64,000 bases of DNA, from contig NZ_JAASQV010000001.1 of NCBI RefSeq assembly GCF_011761945.1, positions 1,736,001 to 1,800,000 of the forward strand. The letters run 5' to 3'. Of the stretch, positions 17,848 to 26,297 are shown piece by piece. The notes beneath the pieces were generated by a model. The model did no database searches and had not been told where the DNA came from. It saw only the letters and a list, made by a program, of their open reading frames with translations. The position numbers and the translations under genes are program-made. Each line of letters begins with the position of its first letter. Position 1 is the stretch's first letter. The stretch comes from Sphingomonas leidyi (GTDB lineage Bacteria; Pseudomonadota; Alphaproteobacteria; Sphingomonadales; Sphingomonadaceae).

Positions 17848-18168
17848 TCAGCCGAACAGCTTCGCGGTCGGCACCGGCGAGTCGCCGATCGCTACGCCGG
17901 TCTTGCGTTCGTGCACCTTGCGCACCGCCGCGGCGATCTCCTTGTCGATCGCTTCCTTCTGTCGGGCCGGCAGCTTCTTGTAATCCTCTTCGGAAAGGTC
18001 GTGCTTCTTGAGCACCGCGTCGCGAGCGCGCTGCTCGGGCGTCTCGCTCGCGGCCTTCTTGAACGCTTCCAGGATCGCGTCGAATTTGGTGTCGCCGGCG
18101 CCGTTGGTGGCGGCCGGCTGTGCGGCCGCAGTGCTGCCGATGCCAGAAATGCCGGTGATCGCGCCCAT
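17848..18168 (-). CDS. Small hypothetical protein, charged and helical
   Basis: The protein has 106 residues: a Gly/Ala/Thr-rich start (GAITGISGIGSTAAAQ) with no true signal peptide, then a predicted helical, Lys/Glu-rich body (FDAILEAFKKAASETPEQRARDAVLKKH). GAGGGGAT precedes the ATG at good spacing. It sits between holB and metG in the same direction, which suggests co-transcription. The composition resembles flagellar or export-related small proteins, but I do not recognise a family. Confidence 0.6.
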   Translation of the reverse strand: MGAITGISGIGSTAAAQPAATNGAGDTKFDAILEAFKKAASETPEQRARDAVLKKHDLSEEDYKKLPARQKEAIDKEIAAAVRKVHERKTGVAIGDSPVPTAKLFG

Positions 18169-18221
18169 GGAAATCCCCTCTTGCTCCAGAGGCGAGATAG
18201 CCCGCTTTGCCTAAGGCAGCG

Positions 18222-19199
18222 TTAAATACGCCTCAGCCGCGCAAGGATGCCGCCCATTTCGAACACGGTGGCGGAGGCGTCGAGCGACAGGCCGGCCGCG
18301 GCGCCGCTCAGCTCGCGCGCGGCGGCATAGGCATCGAGCGCCGTGCGCAGGGCATCCCCGGAAAGGGATTTCGCCCGCTCGGCAATGAAGCTCGGCGCGC
18401 GTTCGAGAAACGCTTCGTACCGCGGCTGCGCGGCCTTGGCGCCGAGCAGCTTGGCGAGGCGCGCGCGGATCAGATTGGACGGATCCCCGGTATCGGCCAG
18501 CGCCGCCATCTCGCTCTCGATCGATGCGATGTCGAGCCCCGCAAAGCCCAGCGCCCGGCCCGGCGAGCCTTCGCCCGCCTTGACCAGCGCCGCGATCTCG
18601 CCCGTCGTGGCATCGGGCAGCTGGTCGCGCAGGATCGCCGCCACGTCCCCATCGTCCAGCGCCTCGAAGCGCAACAGCCGGCAGCGCGAGCGGATCGTCG
18701 GCAGCAGCCGGCCCGGCGCATGGCTCACCAACAGGAAGATCGTCCCCGCCGGCGGCTCCTCCAGGTTCTTGAGCAGCGCATTGGCGCCGCCGCGCTCGAG
18801 ATCGTCGATCGCGTCGATCACGATAACCCGACGCGACGAGAAGCTCGGCTTGGTCGCGAACAGTGCCTGGAGCGAGCGGACCTGCGCGATCGTGATCGAA
18901 CGGGCCAGCGCTTCGTCGGGCTTGTCCGGATCCTTGGGCAGGCGGACGAGCTCGCGATAGTCCGGATGCGCGCCCGCCTCGATCAGGTGGGCGGTCTGGC
19001 TCTCGGGCGGCACCGCCCAGCCAGGGGCGAGCCGGTCGCGCCCCGCGGCCTCCGCAAGCATGCGCAGCGCCGCCGCCCGCGCGAACATGCCCTTGCCCAC
19101 CCCCTCCGGCCCGGCGATCAGCCAGGCATGATGAAGGTTGCCGTTCCGCATCGCGGCGGCCAGCGCCTCATGGGCGGATTCATTGCCGATCAGGGCCAT
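18222..19199 (-). CDS. holB: DNA polymerase III delta' subunit
   Basis: The protein has 325 residues. AWLIAGPEGVGKGMFAR is a Walker A-like P-loop, VIVIDAIDDLERGGANALLK is the Walker B/delta' signature region, NLEEPP follows, and TIRSRCRLLRF is the SRC sensor motif of clamp-loader subunits. It sits between dacA and metG. The thymidylate kinase gene (tmk) that usually precedes holB in alphaproteobacteria is not here; instead there is a 73-nt gap with a hairpin. Confidence 0.92.
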   Translation of the reverse strand: MALIGNESAHEALAAAMRNGNLHHAWLIAGPEGVGKGMFARAAALRMLAEAAGRDRLAPGWAVPPESQTAHLIEAGAHPDYRELVRLPKDPDKPDEALARSITIAQVRSLQALFATKPSFSSRRVIVIDAIDDLERGGANALLKNLEEPPAGTIFLLVSHAPGRLLPTIRSRCRLLRFEALDDGDVAAILRDQLPDATTGEIAALVKAGEGSPGRALGFAGLDIASIESEMAALADTGDPSNLIRARLAKLLGAKAAQPRYEAFLERAPSFIAERAKSLSGDALRTALDAYAAARELSGAAAGLSLDASATVFEMGGILARLRRI

Positions 19200-19220
19200 C
19201 GAGACCGTTCAGACCTTGTC

Positions 19221-19240
19221 GTCCCCGCAAGCCCGGGGAC
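19221..19240. repeat. Short hairpin between dacA and holB
   Basis: GTCCCCG (19221-19227) pairs with CGGGGAC (19234-19240) around 6 nt. It fills most of the gap between the two genes, at the spot where tmk would be expected. It is either a sphingomonad intergenic repeat unit or a weak terminator for dacA. Confidence 0.45.
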
Positions 19241-19272
19241 GGCGGCAAGGGAGGCGGGACCCGCTTCCGCGA

Positions 19273-20439
19273 TCACATCCCGAACAGCGACCAGAAGCCG
19301 CGCCAGGCGCGGCCGAAAAAGCCCGCCTCGCCCACATCCTTCTCCGCCACCAGCGGCACGGTCTGCGACGGCAGGCCGGGTGAATCGACCACCAGGTCGG
19401 CGATGTGATCGCCCGCCTTGAAGCCGGCCTGGACCGGGCCGTTATAGACGATGCGCGCCTGCATCTCGGGCGCGGTGCCGGCGGGCACGGTGGCGGTCAG
19501 GTCGCGCGGGGCGACCACGCCGACGCTGCCCGACGTGCCGCCCTGCACCTGCACCTCGCCCACCTTGCGGCCCTTCTTGACCAGCGGGCGGGCCTGCCAG
19601 GCACGGAAGCCCCAGTTCATGAACTTCACCGATTCATCGGCGCGGCCGTTATAAGTGGTGAGCCCCGCCACCACCATCACCAGGCGGCGGCCATTCTGCT
19701 CGGCCGAACCGGTGAAGCCGTAACCGGCCTCGTCGGTATGGCCGGTCTTGAGGCCATCGGCGCCCTGCACCCTGCCGAGCAGCGGGTCGCGGTTCGCCTG
19801 GGTGATGTCGGCGCCGGCGCCCAGCGTCTTGCCCCAGGTGAAGCTGGTGAGCGAGTAGAACTGCTTGTAGAGGTCCGGATGATCCTGGATCGTCGCCTTG
19901 GCGAGATGCGCCAGGTCGCGTGCGGTGACATAGGTCACGCCATTGTCGGGCCAGCCGTTCGAAGTGCCGAAATGGCTGTTGGTGAGGCCCAGGCGCTTGC
20001 CCGCCTCGTTCATCCGCTGGACAAAGGCTTCCTCGGTGCCGGAAATGCCTTCCGCGAGCACGACGCAGGCATCGTTGCCCGACAGCGTGACGATGCCCTT
20101 GAGCAAATCGGAGACGGTCGGCTTCTGGCCGACGCTCAGGAACATGGTCGAACCCTGGCTATGCCATTTCTTCCAGGTCTCGGGCGTCACTTCGATCTGC
20201 TTGTCGAGCTTCAGTTCGCCCTTCTTGATCAGGTCGAAGGCGACATAGACCGTCATCATCTTCGCCATCGAGGCCGGCGGGATCCGCCGGTCCGCATCCT
20301 TGGCATAGAGCACCGCGCCGGAGGACATATCCTCCATATACGCAATCGGCGCCGGCGTATCGAACGGCGGCGGGCCTGCGGCATTCGTGGACTGGGCGGC
20401 GGCAAGCGCCAGGAACGATGCGGCAAGCAACTTCTTCAT
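19273..20439 (-). CDS. D-alanyl-D-alanine carboxypeptidase (PBP5/6, DacA/DacF type)
   Basis: The protein has 388 residues with a cleavable signal (MKKLLAASFLALAAAQSTNA). Serine acyl-enzyme motifs are intact: SMAK (57-60), SGN (120-122) and KTGHTDEAG (about 231). A C-terminal beta-domain (PBP5_C) ends in FGRAWRGFWSLFGM, an amphipathic anchor helix that tethers the enzyme to the periplasmic face of the inner membrane. It trims pentapeptide stems of peptidoglycan. It is 17 nt downstream of rlpA. Confidence 0.94.
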   Translation of the reverse strand: MKKLLAASFLALAAAQSTNAAGPPPFDTPAPIAYMEDMSSGAVLYAKDADRRIPPASMAKMMTVYVAFDLIKKGELKLDKQIEVTPETWKKWHSQGSTMFLSVGQKPTVSDLLKGIVTLSGNDACVVLAEGISGTEEAFVQRMNEAGKRLGLTNSHFGTSNGWPDNGVTYVTARDLAHLAKATIQDHPDLYKQFYSLTSFTWGKTLGAGADITQANRDPLLGRVQGADGLKTGHTDEAGYGFTGSAEQNGRRLVMVVAGLTTYNGRADESVKFMNWGFRAWQARPLVKKGRKVGEVQVQGGTSGSVGVVAPRDLTATVPAGTAPEMQARIVYNGPVQAGFKAGDHIADLVVDSPGLPSQTVPLVAEKDVGEAGFFGRAWRGFWSLFGM

Positions 20440-20456
20440 GTGATTCGTCCGGCCTT

Positions 20457-21656
20457 TCAGTTGGCTTGGACGCGCGCATCTCCATAGCCCGCGCCCGCGG
20501 CACGCCGCCGCGCCGCTTCGGCCTCGCCCGCCGTGGCGAAGGGACCGAGCTGGACGCGATGGAGCCCGCCACCCGGCTTTACGAAGCCGCCTAGGCTTTG
20601 GGCAAGCGCTTGTGCACGACTGGCGTTAGAAAGTGCGGCGACTTGCACGATATATCTGCCGCCTGCGGCCGGGCGGGCGGCGGGCGGGGCCGTGCGCACG
20701 GGCGCCGGCCGTGGCGCAACGCTGACGCGCGGCGGGCCATAGGCCGCCGCGGCGGCACTCGGAGTGCGCGAAGCCGCATCCGCTTGGCCAGGGGCGCCGG
20801 GAAGCCGCTTGCGCAGCGCCGTAAGCAACACCGGGGGCGCGTCGGCGCGGTCCGCGGCGGGCCGGCCGGCCTGGAGCGCGGCCTTGTCCATCGCCGGCGG
20901 GTTCACCAGGCGGATCCGCACGCCGATCGAATCGCCGTTCGCGCCGAGCAGCCGCGCGGCTCCTGCCGACAGATCGATGGGACGATCGGCGCCCGGATCG
21001 GTGCCGGTGACCAGCACCAGGATCGTCCTTCCGGTTTCGAGCGAAGTGACTTCGACATAGGAGTTGGCCGGCAGCGAGCGATGCACCGCCACCACCGACT
21101 GGTCCATCGCGCCGCCGCCGCTCACCGGGCGGACACCGGCATAGCCGATCTCGTCGTAGCGCGGCGTCTCGCCCGGAGCGGGCTGGGACGATCCGCTGGG
21201 CCCGGCCGCACCGGCGGCGGGATCGGTGAAACCGTCGGGCATCACCGTCGCGACCTGCGGCGGTGCCTGGCGGGGCCGGGGCGCCTCCTGCCGCGGCGCG
21301 GGAGTGGCCGGTGCCCTGCGGGTCGGGGTGCTGCCGGGAGCGGCATAGGAAGCGCCGGGCGCGCCCGATTGCGCCGCGGCGGGTGCGGGATCGGCCCATT
21401 GCGGCTGCGGCTCGGGCTGCACCACCATCGGCTCGGGCGCCGGCTGGGATTGCGGCTGCACGCGCGCCGGGCGCGTCCGGATCGTGCCGTCGGCGGCACG
21501 CCACGTCTCGGCGGACGCATCGTCCGGCTGGGACTGCGGCCCGCCATAGGCCTGCGCCCCGACGGAGCCCTGCCGTTGCAGGGGTTGGGCATGGCTCGGG
21601 ACTCCCCCGCAAAGGGCCAGGAGCGAGAGCGCGAAGATGCTAGCGTTCGACCTCAT
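20457..21656 (-). CDS. rlpA: RlpA-like septal lytic transglycosylase with SPOR domain
   Basis: The protein has 399 residues with a signal peptide ending ...GGVPSHA. A Pro/Gln-rich disordered stretch (about 25-150) leads to the double-psi beta-barrel (VVAVHRSLPANSYVEVTS, then RPIDLSAGAARLLG), another Pro-rich linker, and a C-terminal SPOR domain (GGRYIVQVAALSNASRAQAL to the end) that binds denuded glycan at the septum. In place of the usual N-D-R-G-P segment of the barrel it has VTGTDPGADRPIDLS, so catalytic competence is uncertain. It overlaps the transglycosylase gene upstream by 17 nt. Confidence 0.85.
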   Translation of the reverse strand: MRSNASIFALSLLALCGGVPSHAQPLQRQGSVGAQAYGGPQSQPDDASAETWRAADGTIRTRPARVQPQSQPAPEPMVVQPEPQPQWADPAPAAAQSGAPGASYAAPGSTPTRRAPATPAPRQEAPRPRQAPPQVATVMPDGFTDPAAGAAGPSGSSQPAPGETPRYDEIGYAGVRPVSGGGAMDQSVVAVHRSLPANSYVEVTSLETGRTILVLVTGTDPGADRPIDLSAGAARLLGANGDSIGVRIRLVNPPAMDKAALQAGRPAADRADAPPVLLTALRKRLPGAPGQADAASRTPSAAAAAYGPPRVSVAPRPAPVRTAPPAARPAAGGRYIVQVAALSNASRAQALAQSLGGFVKPGGGLHRVQLGPFATAGEAEAARRRAAGAGYGDARVQAN

Positions 21657-22686
21657 CGGCGAGCAGGCCTACCGACAAAGCGTAAAAATTCGAGCAATTA
21701 TAGTCGAGGATCACGCGATAATTGCCGGTGAGCAGATAGCCGGTCTTGCCGGGCCCGTCCGGCTCGAGCAGCGTCGCCTGGACATTGTCGCCCGGCCAGG
21801 CGCGGGTCTGCGGCACCAGGCCCAGCGCCCGCCACTCCGCCATCGTCTTCCAGCGGCTGTGTCGTTCGAACACGCGCGGGCAGCGCGGGGACCTGGTCTT
21901 GCTGGCCAGCGCGGCGCGGTTCAGATTGGCGGGCACGCTCACCGCAAAGCCCCAGGGCTGGCCCTTGCGCCAGCCGGCATTGACGAAATAATTGGCGATC
22001 GAGGCCAGCGTGTCGGGCTCGCTCGTCCAGATATCGGCCATGCCGTCCCCGTCGCCGTCCCTGGCGAGGCGGAGATAGACCGAAGGCAGGAACTGCGGCC
22101 CGCCGAACGCCCCCGCCCAGCTGCCGACCAGCTTCTCGCGCGGCACGCCGCGATCGATCATCTTGAGCGTAGCGATGAACTCTCCCGCGAACAGTTCGCG
22201 GCGGCGGCCCTCATAGGCCAGGCTGGCGAGCGCGCGCGGCAGGTCGAACCCGCCCATCACGCGACCATAGTTGGTTTCGTGCCCCCAGATCGCGACCATG
22301 ATCGATTCGGGCACGCCGGTCTCGGCTTCGATCCGCCGCAGCCGCGGGCGCTGGCGCTGATAGGCGGCCCGCCCCTGGCTGATCCGCGCGGCATCGACAT
22401 GCGCCCGGCGATAGGGCTCGAAATTGGAGATGGGCGCGTTGGGCGCGGTCTCCGGTTGCTGCCGGTCGAGCTGCACCACGCGCGCATTGTAGGTGAGCGT
22501 CGGGATCACCGAATCGATCGTCCGCCGGCTGACTCCCTCTGCCGCCGCCTGGCGCGAGAGCTCGCCCAGATAGGTCTGGAACCCGCTCTCGTCCTGCGCG
22601 ATCGCGGGAGCGCCCACCGGCGCCGCCGCGATCACGGCCACGCCAAGCGCCAACAGGCTACGCATTACGCCACTCGATCCCCGCAT
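21640..22686 (-). CDS. Lytic murein transglycosylase, MltB-like
   Basis: The protein has 348 residues with a signal peptide (cleavage near APAIA). SIMVAIWGHETNYGRVMGGF carries the catalytic Glu of the MltB/Slt fold, and GAFGGPQFLPSVYL and DGDGDGMADIW follow as in this family (TIGR02283-like, without the C-terminal peptidoglycan-binding domain). It cuts glycan strands with anhydro-muropeptide formation. It heads the leftward wall-enzyme group with RlpA and the carboxypeptidase. An alternative start is Met8 (22665). Confidence 0.92.
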   Translation of the reverse strand: MRGSSGVMRSLLALGVAVIAAAPVGAPAIAQDESGFQTYLGELSRQAAAEGVSRRTIDSVIPTLTYNARVVQLDRQQPETAPNAPISNFEPYRRAHVDAARISQGRAAYQRQRPRLRRIEAETGVPESIMVAIWGHETNYGRVMGGFDLPRALASLAYEGRRRELFAGEFIATLKMIDRGVPREKLVGSWAGAFGGPQFLPSVYLRLARDGDGDGMADIWTSEPDTLASIANYFVNAGWRKGQPWGFAVSVPANLNRAALASKTRSPRCPRVFERHSRWKTMAEWRALGLVPQTRAWPGDNVQATLLEPDGPGKTGYLLTGNYRVILDYNCSNFYALSVGLLADEVER

Positions 22687-22793
22687 GCGCTTTTTGTGCC
22701 ACAGGGCGGCGGGATGCAGAACCCCCCGCCATCCGCTTTCGTCAACAAATTGTGGCGGATCGTCGCGGATCGCATTAGCGCAGGCATCGACGC

Positions 22794-22885
<92 letters not shown>

Positions 22886-22897
22886 CAACCGGGGGGC

Positions 22898-23635
22898 ATG
22901 GGCATGTACAGGGGCTGGCTCGCAACGATCGCCACCATCGCGTTGCTCGCGCCGGGCGCCGCCCTAGCCGGCCCCTGCGAGGACAAGGCCGCCTGGGCCG
23001 CCGCCGCCCAGCCCGAAATCGAGAAGGCCTTCGCGCTGATGAAGGCGCAGGACAAGCCCGGCTTCGCGGCCCTGCTCCCGATCCTGCAGAAGCGCTACGC
23101 CCTCCTCCCCGCCACCATGCCGGCGCCCGAGCGCTGCGGCGCGGAAGTGCGGGTCTATGACGAGCACCAGTATCTCGCCTATGCCGATGCCGCCAGGGCC
23201 GGCCGCGCGATCGACGGCTTCCCGGCCGGCTCCAACTTCGTGCTGACCAACCTCCATTATGCCGACCTCGCCTATGCCGTCGGCTGGATCCAGTACGAGA
23301 TGGAGGATTATGCCGCCGCCAAGGCCAGCTACGCCAAGGGGCTGGCGATCGCGCCGAACCAGCACGACCTGACCAAGGAATATGTCGCAACGCTGCTCAG
23401 CCTCTCCGCCTATGGCGAAATGGCGCCGTTCATCGACAAGTTCCTTGCCGGCGACCGCGACATGGATGGCCCGGGCCGCGCCAATCTGATCGCGGCGAAG
23501 GGCATCGGCTTCGTCGCGCTGGGCGACATGCCGGGCGCCGCCAATGCCGCGAACCAGGCCAAGGCGCTCGATCCGAACAACGAATATGCCAGCCTGGTGC
23601 TCAATCTCGTCGCGCAGAAGCAGAAGGCCAACTGA
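22898..23635 (+). CDS. Secreted TPR-like protein
   Basis: The ATG at 22898 is chosen because GGGGGG lies just before it; upstream codons of the frame fall within tRNA-Ser. A signal peptide (LATIATIALLAPGAALA) is followed by two Cys (GPCEDK, ERCGAEV) and TPR-type helices in the C-terminal half (YADLAYAVGWIQYEMEDYAA, then YAKGLAIAPNQHDL, NQAKALDPNNEYASL). Periplasmic scaffold of unknown partner. It starts 14 nt after the tRNA. Confidence 0.7.
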   Translation: MGMYRGWLATIATIALLAPGAALAGPCEDKAAWAAAAQPEIEKAFALMKAQDKPGFAALLPILQKRYALLPATMPAPERCGAEVRVYDEHQYLAYADAARAGRAIDGFPAGSNFVLTNLHYADLAYAVGWIQYEMEDYAAAKASYAKGLAIAPNQHDLTKEYVATLLSLSAYGEMAPFIDKFLAGDRDMDGPGRANLIAAKGIGFVALGDMPGAANAANQAKALDPNNEYASLVLNLVAQKQKAN

Positions 23636-23669
23636 GCGCCCCGCCCCCGGGGCCGAGACGCGCCGGGCG

Positions 23670-24194
23670 TCAGTTCCCCGGCATCACCTGCCAGATGGCG
23701 GAGGCAACCCCGCCACCGCCCACGCTGAGCGGCGCGCTGCCTTCCTCGCCATCGATGCGCAGCACCAGCATCGTGCTGAACGCGGAACGGCGGAAGCGCG
23801 GTTTGCGGTAGTCGGAAAGTATGTCGTACACTGCCCAGCTGCCGCCACGCGCGCTGGTCGCATCGGCGCCGGTATCGAACGCCGCGAGATGCCGAAGCGG
23901 TCGGGCGCGCAATTCGGCGATCGAGAAATCGGTGGTGAGCCGAATCGGCTCCTGCGGCAGAGACGTGGTGGGCAGCGCGCGAATCCCGCCCCCCTCCAGT
24001 CCGCGATAGGCGATCGGCATGAAGGTCGTGGGCCGCGGCCGGACCAGCTTCCGGCCGGGGACCGTGCGCGCAACGCCATCCGCAGCGAGCAACGCCTTGA
24101 GATTGGGGACGATCGGCAGGTCCTTCTCGCCCGCCATAGCCGTCATGGGTGCGGCACATGCGGCCGCGCAAAGCAGCAGACCCTTTATCATCAC
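23670..24194 (-). CDS. Hypothetical secreted protein
   Basis: The protein has 174 residues with a signal peptide (MMIKGLLLCAAACAAPMTAMA). The mature part is predicted beta-rich, with Arg/Pro-rich patches, and has no cysteine. No domain recognised. It is convergent with the TPR-like gene (34-nt gap) and stands alone. Confidence 0.6.
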   Translation of the reverse strand: MMIKGLLLCAAACAAPMTAMAGEKDLPIVPNLKALLAADGVARTVPGRKLVRPRPTTFMPIAYRGLEGGGIRALPTTSLPQEPIRLTTDFSIAELRARPLRHLAAFDTGADATSARGGSWAVYDILSDYRKPRFRRSAFSTMLVLRIDGEEGSAPLSVGGGGVASAIWQVMPGN

Positions 24195-24287
24195 CAGTTT
24201 CCCCAGCAGGTGAATTCGGGCGAGGATGTCCTATCTTGCGGGTGAACGCAATCGCGCCGCGCCGCCTTTCGGCGCACAATGCCGTCG

Positions 24288-24623
24288 CTACGTCGTAAGT
24301 GTCTCGAAAGCTTCGGGAGTCAGCGCGGCCTGAAATTCGAGGCCTGCCTCGAAATCATTGGACCATACGACGCGCGCCGCGACGTGCCCGATCCCCGGCA
24401 GCGCGAGCCAGATCATCGAACTGGCCTTGATCAGCGAATAGGTCTGGATGCGGGCGCCATGCAGCGACACGTCGACCACCTTGCACAACGCGCGATCGAG
24501 GCCGCCCCGGCCGATCTTCGCGTCGAGCGACACGGGCGCGCGCATCGAACGCCGCCGGCCAAGTTCCTCGGCCGGTTCGAATTCCGCTGCGAATGCTCGT
24601 GCTGCGCTTGCCATGACGAGCAA
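24288..24623 (-). CDS. PilZ-domain protein
   Basis: The protein has 111 residues forming one domain. GRRRSMRAPVSLDAKI matches the RxxxR c-di-GMP-binding motif, and VVDVSLHGARIQT matches the D/NxSxxG motif of PilZ. The strand RVVWSNDFEAGLEF follows, also typical. Likely a cytosolic c-di-GMP receptor acting on motility or polysaccharide output; the partner is not evident from neighbours. Confidence 0.88.
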   Translation of the reverse strand: MLVMASAARAFAAEFEPAEELGRRRSMRAPVSLDAKIGRGGLDRALCKVVDVSLHGARIQTYSLIKASSMIWLALPGIGHVAARVVWSNDFEAGLEFQAALTPEAFETLTT

Positions 24624-24642
24624 GCTAGCCCTGGCTGGCTAA

Positions 24643-24668
24643 CGGCGCGTTAACGTCGTAACGCGCCG
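24643..24668 (-). terminator. Hairpin after rpmE
   Basis: A perfect 10-bp stem (CGGCGCGTTA with TAACGCGCCG) around a 6-nt loop lies 13 nt beyond the rpmE stop on the minus strand, with a short TTAGCC tail. It would end the long rpsB-to-rpmE block and insulate the PilZ gene. Confidence 0.6.
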
Positions 24669-24681
24669 AAAGCCCAGGGAA

Positions 24682-24912
24682 TTACTTCTTGCCGAGGTTG
24701 AGGCCGCCAAAGCGCTTGTTGAAGCGCGCGACCTGGCCACCCTGATCGAGAAGACGCTGCGAACCGCCGGTCCAGGCCGGGTGTGCCAGCGGATCGATGT
24801 CGAGAGTCATCGTGTCGCCTTCCTTGCCCCAGGTGGAGCGGGTCTCGTACACGGTGCCGTCGGTCATCTGCACCTTGATCATGTGATAGTCGGGGTGAGT
24901 GTCTTTCTTCAC
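24682..24912 (-). CDS. rpmE: Ribosomal protein bL31
   Basis: The protein has 76 residues and starts at GTG 24912 ([15 protein letters not shown]), preceded by AAGGAA; the frame stays open further upstream but the family begins here. [14 protein letters not shown] and HPAWTGG are bL31 blocks. The CxxC zinc pair of many bL31 proteins is absent, so this is the zinc-independent type. It is last of the core cluster. Confidence 0.95.
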   Translation of the reverse strand: MKKDTHPDYHMIKVQMTDGTVYETRSTWGKEGDTMTLDIDPLAHPAWTGGSQRLLDQGGQVARFNKRFGGLNLGKK

Positions 24913-25047
24913 GTCGAATTCCTTGGAAAGCCGCCGGTTTCCGACCGGCAGCGGAGGCGCGCGCCTAGCAGAGACGCGGACGCCGCGCAACCTGGGGCTG
25001 CGCGGCGCCGGAAACCGGATGCCGGGCCCTGCCCCGGCACCCTTGGC

Positions 25048-25542
25048 TCATGCCGAAGGCGGATCCGCGATCATCGCGGTGAACTCGCATTCGGTGGCGA
25101 CTTCGCCGTCGAGCATCGCCCGGCCGGCGAACTTGCAGACGCGCGAACGCTTCTGGACGAACTCGACCTCGAGGCGGAGCAGGCAACCGGGCTCGACCGG
25201 CTTGCGGAACTTCACCCCGTCGATCGACATGAAATAGACGAGCTTGCCCGAACCGGCGAGGCCGAGGCTCTCCACCGCGAGCACGCCCGCCGCCTGCGCC
25301 AGCGCCTCCACCTGGAGGACGCCGGGCATGATCGGCCTTCCCGGGAAATGCCCCTGGAAGAATTCCTCGTTCATGCTGACCGCCTTGATCGCGACGATTC
25401 GCTGGTCGGGGACCAGTTCCTCGACGCGATCGACGAGCAGCATCGGGTAGCGATGCGGCAGCGCCGCCATCACCCGCTGAATGTTCAGCGGGCCCCCGGA
25501 CTTCTCCGGAGCGGCGGCGGCTGCCGAAACGTCCTCGCTCAC
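25048..25542 (-). CDS. fabZ: 3-hydroxyacyl-ACP dehydratase
   Basis: The protein has 164 residues. The GTG at 25542 overlaps the skp stop (GTGA), which fixes the start. [13 protein letters not shown], the catalytic His in [14 protein letters not shown] (about 65) and Glu in [12 protein letters not shown] (about 79) are intact. It dehydrates 3-hydroxyacyl-ACP in fatty acid elongation. In most Gram-negatives fabZ lies between lpxD and lpxA; neither is present here. Confidence 0.96.
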   Translation of the reverse strand: MSEDVSAAAAAPEKSGGPLNIQRVMAALPHRYPMLLVDRVEELVPDQRIVAIKAVSMNEEFFQGHFPGRPIMPGVLQVEALAQAAGVLAVESLGLAGSGKLVYFMSIDGVKFRKPVEPGCLLRLEVEFVQKRSRVCKFAGRAMLDGEVATECEFTAMIADPPSA

Positions 25543-26297
25543 CGCGGCTCGGCGGGCTTGTTGCCGGCCGGCTTGGCACCCGCGGGCGCGGCCGGCGCCG
25601 GCGCGGCACCCGCACCGCGCTGCTGCTGCTGTGCCGCTGCCTGATAGGCGCGCATCTGCTCGATCTGGGCCAGCTGCTGCTGCATCGCCAGCGTCTCGCG
25701 CGCCGGCTGCCAATCGGCCGGCGGCTGGATGCTCACCGTCGGCACCGACTTGTCGAGCTCGGCGGTGATCGCGTCGCTGATATCGGCCGAATCGGGAGCG
25801 TACATGAAGACTTCCGGCGAAAGCACGACGCTGATCTTGCGCGCGGTGACGACGCGCAGCTGCGCGGGCTCATACTGGCGCAGGATCGATTCGATCGCGA
25901 ACAGCTCGGCGCGGGCGGCCGGATTGCTCAGCTTCTGGACGTCGGTATTCGCCGCGTTCTGGATCGCCGCGATCTTGTCGAGCACCGGGTTCTTGGCGGC
26001 CTGGGCAGCCTTGAGCTCGGCGTCGTCGACCTTCTTGTCCTTGTTGGTGTCGAGCTGCGCGAGGAGCGGCTCGGCTTCCTTCTGCGCAGCCTGACGGCGG
26101 GCATTGATCTGGTCGAACGCCGCCTTGTAGGTGGTCTGGATCTGCTGCTGGGCAGCGGTGAACGCCTTGCTGGCGTCGATGACGCGAACCGGGCTGGCGG
26201 TGGCGATGCCGTTGACCTGTGCGTGCGCGGGAGCCGCGACGACAAGCGCGGCGGGCGCCGCGAGCAGCGCGGCGAAAATGCGCTTCTTGGTAATCAT
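25539..26297 (-). CDS. skp: OmpH/Skp-family periplasmic chaperone
   Basis: The protein has 252 residues with a signal peptide ([26 protein letters not shown]). The central 45-140 region is long-helical with repeated Gln/Ala and Lys ([20 protein letters not shown]) as in Skp tentacles, followed by a beta part ([20 protein letters not shown]). The Ala/Pro/Gln-rich C-terminus is longer than in E. coli Skp (about 160 residues). It holds unfolded outer-membrane proteins for BamA, whose stop overlaps its ATG by 1 nt. Confidence 0.88.
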   Translation of the reverse strand: MITKKRIFAALLAAPAALVVAAPAHAQVNGIATASPVRVIDASKAFTAAQQQIQTTYKAAFDQINARRQAAQKEAEPLLAQLDTNKDKKVDDAELKAAQAAKNPVLDKIAAIQNAANTDVQKLSNPAARAELFAIESILRQYEPAQLRVVTARKISVVLSPEVFMYAPDSADISDAITAELDKSVPTVSIQPPADWQPARETLAMQQQLAQIEQMRAYQAAAQQQQRGAGAAPAPAAPAGAKPAGNKPAEPR

